Source of the DNA: Avimuribaculum sp964395975
Lineage (GTDB): Bacteria; Bacteroidota; Bacteroidia; Bacteroidales; Muribaculaceae
Assembly (NCBI GenBank): GCA_964395975.1
Contig: CAYNBZ010000021.1
Location: forward strand, 1 to 34,184
Length of the DNA stretch: 34,184 bases
Direction of reading: 5' to 3'
The translations under genes were made by a program, and so were the position numbers. Below the pieces are notes generated by a model, which was not told where the DNA came from, did no database searches, and worked only from the letters and a program-made list of their open reading frames with translations. Positions 19,436 to 26,121 of this stretch are shown piece after piece (position 1 is the first letter of the stretch; every line of letters begins with the position of its first letter).

Positions 19436-19465
19436 TGCTTCTTTACTCTATTCTTAGGTTTATGT

Positions 19466-20032
19466 TTAATCAGTTCTGCCCATTTGCAGGAATGGAATCT
19501 CATATATCACGGCACTGTCCGAAGTGTAGATATACTGCACCTGCAAATTGCTGCGTGCGCTTGAACTGCCGTTTCTTGAAATAACTATCGATATGCTGCC
19601 GTCACCGCCGCCAGAATTGCTCTGCAATGCATACCACCGTGGCGTAGAATTATCCGGCACCGGTGCACTCCACCGTGCGTTGCTCACAATATCGAGCGTC
19701 AACGTGTCGCGGTCGGGCGATAAATTGATTTGTTCTATTTTCACATAGCGGCAAGTACCGTCTTCATACCACAAGGTATCCGAAACCTCTGTCACTTGAC
19801 TTCCATCATCTCCGATGATGGTATCATAACTGAGGTTATAGCGCATAATCGTAGAGTCAAATTCCCTTGAGATTACAAGTTCATACTCTTCACCTATAAC
19901 CGATGAAATATTGGTCACATCGAGAGTGCCACGAATGCTGTAATCTCCCGGATTTTTAGGATCGTCTTCGCATGAAACGAAGCCAATGCTAAGCACAGAC
20001 AATCCCAAGATCAGATAAAATAGTTTTCTCAT
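19466..20032 (-). CDS. Small BACON-like lipoprotein, possible surface glycan-binding protein
   Basis: 188 residues. The signal peptide ends GFVSC (Cys21), followed by EDDPKNPGD; acidic residues directly after Cys suit surface display. The C-terminal half has a BACON-like pattern: LDIVSNARWSAPVPDNS, then GGGDGSISIVISRNGSS, SARSNLQVQYIY and a closing IPFLQMG. BACON domains are Bacteroidetes beta-sandwich modules common in PUL lipoproteins and enzymes. The position directly upstream of susC is shared by small accessory surface proteins in some PULs. It could be a SusE/F-like glycan binder or a spacer protein. No exact family is recognised and no catalytic residues are visible. Confidence 0.75.
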   Translation of the reverse strand: MRKLFYLILGLSVLSIGFVSCEDDPKNPGDYSIRGTLDVTNISSVIGEEYELVISREFDSTIMRYNLSYDTIIGDDGSQVTEVSDTLWYEDGTCRYVKIEQINLSPDRDTLTLDIVSNARWSAPVPDNSTPRWYALQSNSGGGDGSISIVISRNGSSSARSNLQVQYIYTSDSAVIYEIPFLQMGRTD

Positions 20033-20070
20033 ATATTATTTTTATGGGTAAAGTTTTTATTTCTCAAGCA

Positions 20071-20131
20071 TGTTTGGTCTTTTCTCCGGAATATCTTATA
20101 AATTATCCCCATTTGGAGAAAAGACCAAACA
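20071..20131 (-). terminator. Long perfect hairpin between GH18 and the BACON-like lipoprotein gene
   Basis: Perfect 17-bp inverted repeat (arms 20071-20087 and 20115-20131, starting TGTTTGGTCT) with a 27-nt AT-rich loop, beginning 11 bp past the GH18 stop. No T run follows on the minus strand. It may be a transcript-stabilising 3' structure or an inefficient terminator rather than a classic terminator. Confidence 0.55.
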
Positions 20132-20142
20132 CGCGATGCAGT

Positions 20143-22716
20143 TTACTTCTTCACAAGTCTTCCGGTGTAGGTATTACCTTGTTTTGTCAATACGGTTACC
20201 ACATAAATCCCCGAGCCGAGCAAATCGACCTCGAGTATAGAGGCTGAAGTCTCATAACGCATTCTGCATATGCCCTGAGTGTCATATACGCTAACGCGAT
20301 AAGCGACCTCACCGTCTGGAATGGCAAGAGTTACGGTGCCATCTTTGGCAGGATTGGGATAGATATTGATAGTCTTGTTTTCTTTGGTATCTTTGTCACT
20401 CTTAATGAGCTGGATGCCACTCCCTTCGGGATATACATCGACATGGGTGACAAGAGTATCGACATTGCTGTTTATGGCAAAACTGGCAGCCTTTACAAGG
20501 CTATACTGGTGGCTCGTTTTCACATCATTACCCATATCCCAGTAGAAGATTCCTTTAAGTCTGTTGTCGCGTACAAACTTGGCTCGTTCATAAGTCTGGT
20601 CGAATCCGCAGAAATAGCGTGTATAACCATCATCATCAACACGTTCATTCTGGTCGGGAGTATAATCCCCCTCAAGAAGATTGTTGCGTACACCGATAGG
20701 AGATGCAGCCGTAACCTCTGAGCCATTTAACCATCCTCGCGAGGTAGTCGTAGCATACGACATGACAATCTTTTCCTGCGGGAACCCTTGGTTTATGAAA
20801 CGGTCGTATGCCGCTTGATATGTGGTCATGTTAAAAAGGGTGCTGCTGGGACCATATACCTGGAATGTGAAGAAATCGCAATTATCCATATACTGAGTCG
20901 GCAACCCATACGACACATAATGCGGAGAAATGGCTAATATCTTGTCGGCAGGCAAAACACTCTTTATTTCATCGAGTACCAACCCGTAATTAGTCCAACA
21001 GGTTGTTGTATAGCACCACTCAAAATCAAGCTCTACGCCATCAAATTCTTCGGATATTTCAGCAAGGTCGGCAGCAAGAATCTTGCGTTTTTCGGCATTG
21101 GCAAAAGTATCTTCCCAGCCTGTATGCCCTTCCACCGACATACGAATCGTATATCCACGGTGATTTTCGTATGCACTGCGCATAATACTGATAAAGTGTT
21201 TATACGAGTAGTAATCATAACCGGGATTCGTGCTGTCATCGTATTTCCAGTAGGAGTTGGCCGTATGCATGACTTGTGCTGTCAACACGACATCGAAGCC
21301 GGGCATGGGACAGCCGGACTCCATATAATTTTGAATCGTGGTACGGTCATACGATCCATGCCAGATAGCTGTTTCATCAAGTTTGGCATTCAGATTCTCA
21401 CCTATTATCGCATCAACATCGGCAGCACCCGACGGAGTATAACTTGTCGTGCCGTCACCGCATTCTCCGCTGACACCATAACACGCCTGACCATTAACCA
21501 TAAACTGGAAAGCACGTTCGGGCTCACTCTCACTTTGTATATTAGTCCTGACACCAATATGCACCCATTCACCGGTGTTGATTACGGTACGTGAGGTCGG
21601 ATTCATCGGGAAATCTTGTCCGTTGACATGCACCGTAAGTTGTCCGTCTTCTCCTTGAAGCTCGCCAAGTCTTATGGAAACACCGTTAAGTCCGTCATCT
21701 GTTTCCTTTTTGAATATATACGCTCCGGGAGTCCATTCTTCGAGGTATATCCACGTATGGAATGTCCATCCGTCATCGGGTATCATCGCATTCGGTCCGG
21801 CATTCATGCCCTGCCCTGTCCCGTCAAGAGACAAAACACCTTCGCGCCCTTCATATTCTGCCAAATACTGGGCATTTATTAAAGTACCCTCGTTATACGG
21901 ATATGGCAACGACAGATGACCGTCGCTCGATGACTCTATATCAAGGATAATCAAGTCGTTGGCAAGCAAATATTTATCACGGTCGATGGCACGGTCGAAG
22001 AATCGGCTGAAATTGGTATAAGCCGATGTCATATAGTACTTAAACTCCTCATTGTCTGTTACTATCTCTCGTCCTGCCCCACTGTCTGAGAACGAGCCAT
22101 GATGATAAGTGAACGTGTAGTCCACCACATTGTCACATTCGTTTTGATCAAACTTGTAATATGCTACAAGGTCGCTCCATTGCGGATTGAATTTGTTGAG
22201 TGTATTATAAATAAAATATTCATAATCCGATGACAATTCGGCTTTCCAGAAGCGTAGCTCATCGATGCGACCTGAGATACCGTTGCCTATAACGAGGTCG
22301 GCTTCGCTCTCGGGAATGGTCATTACGGTAGCAGTGCTTCCCGCTTCGACATTATTTACAAGAGCCTTCGCCCCGTCGCTGCTCGCAATCATTGTTATTT
22401 GCGCCCAATTGCCGGCAACAAGGTCGTCCGAAGATACGCTGAAAACAGCATCGCCGGCTTGAAAATTAATGGTACCTTGTGCACCAAGACTTGCTTTGAA
22501 ATTATCATCACGGTTATAAATGAGCGCATCCTCGCTCCATGTGTCAACATTTATCCAAAATTGTATGGTATAGTTTTGTAAACCGTTGAGTTCCGGAAAT
22601 TTGTAAACATTTACATAGCCCTCGGGAGTCAATCTCAAAGAATAATTGTCAACCTGTGCTGACAATCCCGAGACGAAGCCCATTATCATGACAAGTGTAA
22701 ATAATAATTTTTTCAT
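20143..22716 (-). CDS. T9SS-secreted GH18 endo-beta-N-acetylglucosaminidase-like enzyme with two LamG domains (minus arm)
   Basis: 857 residues. The signal peptide ends GLSAQ. LamG-like beta-sandwich 1 covers about residues 25-180 (YTIQFWINVDTW, GRIDELRFWKAEL), LamG-like 2 about 300-460 (YLAEYEGREGVLSLDG, WTFHTWIYLEEW). The GH18 barrel is about 470-775. Its signature is DGVELDFEW (Asp559-Glu566), with Asp564 and acid Glu566 present and Glu562 where DxxDxDxE usually has Asp. Later parts are CDFFTFQVYG and GIFYWDMGND. The tail is a type A T9SS sorting domain (INIYPNPAKDGTVTLAI, GSGIYVVTVLTKQGNTY). It should be exported to the cell surface and cut inside a GlcNAc-containing glycan, such as an N-glycan chitobiose core or poly-LacNAc. 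Chitinase activity is possible but fits the neighbours less well. It is paralogous to the plus-arm GH18. Confidence 0.9.
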   Translation of the reverse strand: MKKLLFTLVMIMGFVSGLSAQVDNYSLRLTPEGYVNVYKFPELNGLQNYTIQFWINVDTWSEDALIYNRDDNFKASLGAQGTINFQAGDAVFSVSSDDLVAGNWAQITMIASSDGAKALVNNVEAGSTATVMTIPESEADLVIGNGISGRIDELRFWKAELSSDYEYFIYNTLNKFNPQWSDLVAYYKFDQNECDNVVDYTFTYHHGSFSDSGAGREIVTDNEEFKYYMTSAYTNFSRFFDRAIDRDKYLLANDLIILDIESSSDGHLSLPYPYNEGTLINAQYLAEYEGREGVLSLDGTGQGMNAGPNAMIPDDGWTFHTWIYLEEWTPGAYIFKKETDDGLNGVSIRLGELQGEDGQLTVHVNGQDFPMNPTSRTVINTGEWVHIGVRTNIQSESEPERAFQFMVNGQACYGVSGECGDGTTSYTPSGAADVDAIIGENLNAKLDETAIWHGSYDRTTIQNYMESGCPMPGFDVVLTAQVMHTANSYWKYDDSTNPGYDYYSYKHFISIMRSAYENHRGYTIRMSVEGHTGWEDTFANAEKRKILAADLAEISEEFDGVELDFEWCYTTTCWTNYGLVLDEIKSVLPADKILAISPHYVSYGLPTQYMDNCDFFTFQVYGPSSTLFNMTTYQAAYDRFINQGFPQEKIVMSYATTTSRGWLNGSEVTAASPIGVRNNLLEGDYTPDQNERVDDDGYTRYFCGFDQTYERAKFVRDNRLKGIFYWDMGNDVKTSHQYSLVKAASFAINSNVDTLVTHVDVYPEGSGIQLIKSDKDTKENKTINIYPNPAKDGTVTLAIPDGEVAYRVSVYDTQGICRMRYETSASILEVDLLGSGIYVVTVLTKQGNTYTGRLVKK

Positions 22717-22862
22717 AAGTGGTTGAATTGTGTTTATGGGATTTATGCTAATGAATATACTTCTTGTGTATTCTGTTAATTGAGCCGTTTATATATATCG
22801 CCCTTACCACATCAAAAGAATAATAATAGTGTGCAGTAAGACATTACAAGAATAAACAGTAA

Positions 22863-23019
22863 CATGATGCACGTTCAGGCATACAGCAGAGTCGACCTAT
22901 CTCATGGACAAGGATTATACCTTTCAAGTCTTGCCTTTCGAGAAACAGCTTCAAGCGGTTTTATCGAAAGGAATGGCCATGATACGTCGTCTCTGCGTCA
23001 CGCCTGAACGTGCATCATG
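22863..23019. repeat. 157-bp element with perfect 18-bp terminal inverted repeats
   Basis: The ends 22863-22880 and 23002-23019 are perfect inverted copies (CATGATGCACGTTCAGGC). Complementarity continues inward for roughly 27 more positions with gaps and mismatches (CAGAG.CGAC, TAT, CATGG at 22903-22907 against 22977-22981). A central stem follows, CCTTTCGA (22934-22941) with TCGAAAGG (22964-22971). The whole piece could fold into one long hairpin. It lies 22 bp after the stop of the T9SS protein gene and about 146 bp before the GH18 start. No clear target-site duplication and no gene within it. It could be a MITE-like element, a structured RNA or 3' end, or an invertible segment. The rest of 22717-23041 shows no good promoter match. 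Confidence 0.7.
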
Positions 23020-23041
23020 AAACTAATCTATTTGCCTAAAT

Positions 23042-24073
23042 TTATTTAACAATCATCTTCTGAACCTTGTTTCCGGCCTTAACCACATATATACCGCGGT
23101 CGAGAGTCACCGTTTCTCCGGCAACTGCATTGCCAACCTTTATGCCGCTGATGCCATACACGCTACCTGCTGCATAGAAAGTAACTTCATTACCTGCAAC
23201 TTCAAATGTTTCGGACTCTTCAATCACCATATCTTTAACCGATGATGAGCTGCCGGGGGTGTAAGTTACATATTCAGCCTCAACAGGGTCGCCTGTCGGA
23301 TTCATGGTAAATGAAAGTTCCTTGATAAGGATACATGCCTCTGCAAAATACGTGTTTTTGATTTCCATTTTCAAACGGGTCGGAATACCTGTGGTTTCGC
23401 CTATTTCATGATCGAATTCATATATCATCCATTTCGTTTCGTCATAAACGGCATAACCATCTTCGTCATAATACGTTTCGCCCGGATAGTCGGGGTCTTC
23501 CATCAAGAATCTGTCGGGGGCAAAGTATCCCGAAATAGCAGTCGAAGCAGTGTTGCTCCAAGTCGAGCCATACATACTAAACACATCATCGTATGCCTCT
23601 TGATCATTACCGACTATACTGAATACCAAACGTGTGCGAATAGTACACGGTGCCTCGCAACCGGTGACTCTTACGTAGAAATTGTAATTAAACCAACCTT
23701 CCCATTGTCCGTCAGCATCAGGTCCGTATTGATAAGTAGAACTCGGACCTTTCAAGCACAAAACTTTTCCAACGGTACCCCCAAGGTCTATAATGTTGGT
23801 GTACTTTTGAATAGTTGCCGCCATATCAGTAGCGGCCACGGTACCTTCAGTAACATTTCCGGCAGCAGCGGCAACCAAGAGGAAACCGTTGTCGGCTTCG
23901 TCGTAGGCGGTTTGAAAACCATTCACGGGATTTGCTGTTTCCCGCCAATAATTAATCAAGAATTCACCTTCTTCTTGATTTGCAAAATTGAAACGATCGG
24001 GAGTAAGATCCACTTGAGCAACCATCGATGCCCCACACAGCAATGCTGTAGTTAATAGGAATTCTTTTTTCAT
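23042..24073 (-). CDS. Secreted T9SS-sorted protein of unknown function (minus arm)
   Basis: 343 residues from MKKEFLLTTALLCGASMVAQ at 24073. A longer frame extends to 24328 but its extra residues lie upstream of the signal peptide, across the predicted promoter. The mature protein is beta-rich, with a pattern resembling a jelly-roll or carbohydrate-binding fold: FNFANQEEGEFLINYW, GKVLCLKGPSSTYQYG, FYVRVTGCEAPCTIRTRLVF and KMEIKNTYFAEACILIKEL. It ends in a T9SS-type sorting tail (GISGIKVGNAV, LDRGIYVVKAGNKVQKMIVK). It is the first gene of the minus arm and has a divergent, distantly similar partner at 24744. No catalytic motif is recognised. A surface glycan-binding protein that assists the GH18 is a plausible but unproven role. 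Confidence 0.8.
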   Translation of the reverse strand: MKKEFLLTTALLCGASMVAQVDLTPDRFNFANQEEGEFLINYWRETANPVNGFQTAYDEADNGFLLVAAAAGNVTEGTVAATDMAATIQKYTNIIDLGGTVGKVLCLKGPSSTYQYGPDADGQWEGWFNYNFYVRVTGCEAPCTIRTRLVFSIVGNDQEAYDDVFSMYGSTWSNTASTAISGYFAPDRFLMEDPDYPGETYYDEDGYAVYDETKWMIYEFDHEIGETTGIPTRLKMEIKNTYFAEACILIKELSFTMNPTGDPVEAEYVTYTPGSSSSVKDMVIEESETFEVAGNEVTFYAAGSVYGISGIKVGNAVAGETVTLDRGIYVVKAGNKVQKMIVK

Positions 24074-24117
24074 AAATGTTTGAGTTTTAAGTAGGTTTAT
24101 GATTAACATCTCAATCC

Positions 24118-24134
24118 ATCTCTCGGCAAGAGAT
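24118..24134 (-). promoter_or_regulatory. Hairpin/palindrome near the minus-arm transcript start
   Basis: On the minus strand the sequence is ATCTCTTGCCGAGAGAT: 6-bp arms around a 5-nt loop, about 10 nt after the predicted transcription start and about 45 nt before the ATG at 24073. It matches 14 of 17 positions of the equivalent plus-arm site at 24443-24459 when each is read in its own transcript's sense. It is a candidate operator or 5' RNA hairpin shared by the two arms. Confidence 0.5.
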
Positions 24135-24148
24135 AATTTTGACAAGGC

Positions 24149-24180
24149 CAAATATAATAAAATTTTAATATCTAATGAAA
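24149..24180 (-). promoter_or_regulatory. Predicted promoter of the minus arm
   Basis: On the minus strand TATATTTG (24156-24149) fits TAnnTTTG. It is preceded by 20 nt and TTTC (24180-24177), a partial -33 element. The predicted start is near 24144, giving a leader of about 70 nt to the secreted protein gene. This would drive the start of the minus-arm operon. Confidence 0.6.
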
Positions 24181-24396
24181 ATTGTCGAAAATTTTTCTTA
24201 CAAAAGAACCAATTTGAATAAAGAAAACCAACTTTTGTGTAAAAAAAAATACCATAATCACAAGCAGATAATTGCTTTGACGCATCAGCCGGCACCTGTC
24301 TGCAAACGACCGTGCTAACATTGGCCACCTAACAGATGATTTTACTATGAAAATTAAAGATAAGTTAGAAAAATTTGATTTTTTCATTTAATTTCA

Positions 24397-24426
24397 TTGT
24401 TATTGTCAAAAATTTGACTACCTTTG
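24397..24426 (+). promoter_or_regulatory. Predicted promoter of the plus arm
   Basis: TTG (24397-24399), 19 nt, then TACCTTTG (24419-24426) matches the Bacteroidetes consensus well. The predicted start near 24431 lies about 310 nt before the ATG at 24744, so the transcript would have a long leader starting almost at the hairpin 24438-24464. Confidence 0.65.
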
Positions 24427-24437
24427 GGATTGAATAC

Positions 24438-24464
24438 AATTCACCTCTTGGCAAGAGATGAATT
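24438..24464 (+). promoter_or_regulatory. Hairpin/palindrome at the start of the plus-arm leader
   Basis: AATTCA-C-CTCTT-GGC-AAGAG-A-TGAATT: an 11-bp stem interrupted by one C/A mismatch, with a 3-nt loop, starting about 7 nt after the predicted transcription start. Its core (24443-24459) matches the minus-arm site at 14 of 17 positions in transcript sense. It could be an operator recognised by a dimeric regulator or a 5' RNA stability element. Confidence 0.5.
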
Positions 24465-24743
24465 AGAATTCATAAAACTAATACACAGTTATATACTGCT
24501 TATCGTACGATGAAAGACGGTATTTGCATACATGAACAAAACTACTATTGAATAAAAAATCGAGGCCGGAAACGCATTTTTCTCGTTGAATCTATTTACA
24601 ACTTTCTCATGCGGCTGTTAAGATGTATTGTTAAAGGGGACTATTCCATACAGCGCATATGTGATGACATAATTTGAATAGCACACAAGAAGGAATCGTT
24701 AAAGGCACGAAAAATAGAAACAACAAACTAAAAACTAAAAAAC

Positions 24744-25850
24744 ATGAAATTACAAAGTTTACTTTTGACAAGTGCTTGCTTGTGCGCTTTCGGCGCAGCA
24801 GCTCAAAGCAATTACGCCCCTACTAACTGGCGTTTCGACCAAATGAACGTAGGTAGTGCATACGACATCTTCATCCCTGAAATGGCTTCTTGTGGATGGA
24901 ACTGCTCGGCTCCATTCCGCCTTGCCGATGACGGACGGGGTGGCGTAGGATTGGCAAACAGCGGAACAAATGACGAAAGTGTCGACAATTACGACAGCAT
25001 GTCAGACGCAACAAAAGAGTATTTTGAGGATTTTTACGAGAATTCACGCATTGTAGCCACCAACTTGATATATGATTCAGGAGAAACCACCTCTGAAAAC
25101 ATATTGTGCTTGATTGGCAACTCTGCAACTTCAACTTATGCCGGTGGTGTGGCTCGTTCCAACTCGTTCAGCAATGGAACCTTGTTCTGGCTTAGTGGAA
25201 ACGAAGATTCATTATATCCTATGGAAGCAGGTGCATACTACCGCTTCACTATGGACTGCCGTGTCATCACCGAAACGGAATTAGGTTCAATAGATTTGAC
25301 TTTTGCAACTTCTCATTATGATGGTATCGACTCAAACACCGGTCTTGCGAGTGGTGGTTATCGAACATTAAGCATCCCCGTTTATGGTCAATTAAGTGAT
25401 TATTGGAATCGCTGCATAGTTGATTTCATGATTTATGACAACTCCGACAGTGATTACAAGGAATTGCCTTTCGTTATCAAAATGTGGCTTGGCGAATTGG
25501 CCGATAACTCTGTTATTCTGTTCCGCTACTTCACAGTGGAGAAAATCGATGCAATCAATTCTGATAACGTACCGGGCAATATTGAAGATTATCCCGATTA
25601 TACTGACGATCCTGATGGCTCAGGCTCTTCTGTTCAACTCATCGATGATATGCAAAACAGCACAATCGTAACGACAACCAACGGTTCGATCAACGTAATC
25701 GGAGCTACAGGAGCTATTGAAGTTTACAACCTGAGCGGAGCAAAAGTTGCAACTGTTGCTTCCCCGACTTCAGTTGAATCCATCGACCTTGGCATGAATG
25801 GCGTATTCATCGTTAAGAGTGGCAACACCGTACAAAAGGTTATATTGTAA
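24744..25850 (+). CDS. Secreted T9SS-sorted protein of unknown function (plus arm)
   Basis: 368 residues. The signal peptide MKLQSLLLTSACLCAFGAAAQ is followed by a beta-rich mature part (NYAPTNWRFDQMNVGSAY, ENILCLIGNSATSTYAGGV, AYYRFTMDCRVITETELGSI, FVIKMWLGELADNSVILFRY). It ends in a T9SS-type tail (GAIEVYNLSGAKVATV, LGMNGVFIVKSGNTVQKVIL). The order of blocks matches the divergent neighbour at 23042-24073, including an early RFxF/WRFDQ block, an ILCL or VLCL block, a mid-protein strand and a late IKM/LKM strand. The two are probably distant paralogues. No enzyme motif is seen. It is the first gene of the plus arm and is followed by a terminator-like hairpin. A surface glycan-binding role is inferred only from context and fold pattern. 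Confidence 0.8.
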   Translation: MKLQSLLLTSACLCAFGAAAQSNYAPTNWRFDQMNVGSAYDIFIPEMASCGWNCSAPFRLADDGRGGVGLANSGTNDESVDNYDSMSDATKEYFEDFYENSRIVATNLIYDSGETTSENILCLIGNSATSTYAGGVARSNSFSNGTLFWLSGNEDSLYPMEAGAYYRFTMDCRVITETELGSIDLTFATSHYDGIDSNTGLASGGYRTLSIPVYGQLSDYWNRCIVDFMIYDNSDSDYKELPFVIKMWLGELADNSVILFRYFTVEKIDAINSDNVPGNIEDYPDYTDDPDGSGSSVQLIDDMQNSTIVTTTNGSINVIGATGAIEVYNLSGAKVATVASPTSVESIDLGMNGVFIVKSGNTVQKVIL

Positions 25851-25862
25851 CAAGACCTTCTC

Positions 25863-25889
25863 CCACCCTCGATTATGAGAGAAGGGTGG
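25863..25889 (+). repeat. GC-rich hairpin after the plus-arm secreted protein gene
   Basis: CCACCCT (25863-25869) pairs with AGGGTGG (25883-25889); an alternative pairing CCTTCTC (25856-25862) with GAGAAGG (25879-25885) competes with it. It begins 6-13 bp past the stop codon and is not followed by a T run, so it is more likely a 3' stabilising structure than the terminator, which follows. Confidence 0.5.
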
Positions 25890-25904
25890 AATAAATATCG
25901 ACAT

Positions 25905-25956
25905 AAACAATGTTATTTTGGTCGTAAGTCCCCAAAGTGCCAAAATAACATTGTTT
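25905..25956 (+). terminator. Terminator-like hairpin between the secreted protein and GH18 genes
   Basis: Perfect 17-bp inverted repeat (arms 25905-25921 and 25940-25956, AAACAATGTTATTTTGG) with an 18-nt loop. The right arm runs into a T stretch (TTTTT up to 25958). It would end or attenuate transcription after the first plus-arm gene, leaving that gene more abundant than the GH18 and SusCD genes. I see no good promoter match in 25957-26121. Confidence 0.7.
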
Positions 25957-26121
25957 TTAAAAGGCAATCGGTAGCAACTTGAACGGCTTGAATTGACATA
26001 TCACAATTACGACAAACAGAATGCACACATCAAGCCAATTTGACCAACCCAAGGAATCTAATTAAACATTGCCTTGTGGACAGTTTTATTGCTAAACAAC
26101 ATCAGAACACATAAACCCATT

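Larger units (their letters stand above)
24074..24743. other. Divergent intergenic regulatory region between the two PUL arms
   Basis: 670 bp with no convincing gene. It holds the two outward-facing promoters (24149-24180 minus, 24397-24426 plus), the two related hairpins after each start, and an AT-rich centre of about 215 bp between the promoters. The plus-arm leader from about 24431 to 24743 is unusually long, about 310 nt. A 13-codon frame at 24510-24551 in that leader has no visible ribosome site and is not called. No regulator gene lies beside the region. Confidence 0.6.

Noticed and set aside
22863..23019. Calling the inverted-repeat element an insertion sequence
   Set aside because: It is only 157 bp, with no transposase and no convincing target-site duplication; it is kept as a repeat of uncertain nature.
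24074..24328. N-terminal extension of the minus-arm secreted protein to 24328
   Set aside because: The extra 85 residues precede a clean signal peptide (MKKEFLLTTALLCG) and run across the predicted promoter and 5' hairpin.
24510..24551. 13-codon frame (MKDGICIHEQNYY) in the long plus-arm leader
   Set aside because: There is no ribosome site and no sign of a leader-peptide attenuator, such as repeated codons followed by alternative hairpins.
26074..26121. 16-codon upstream extension of the plus-arm GH18
   Set aside because: The ATG at 26122 begins a standard signal peptide; an extension would bury it.
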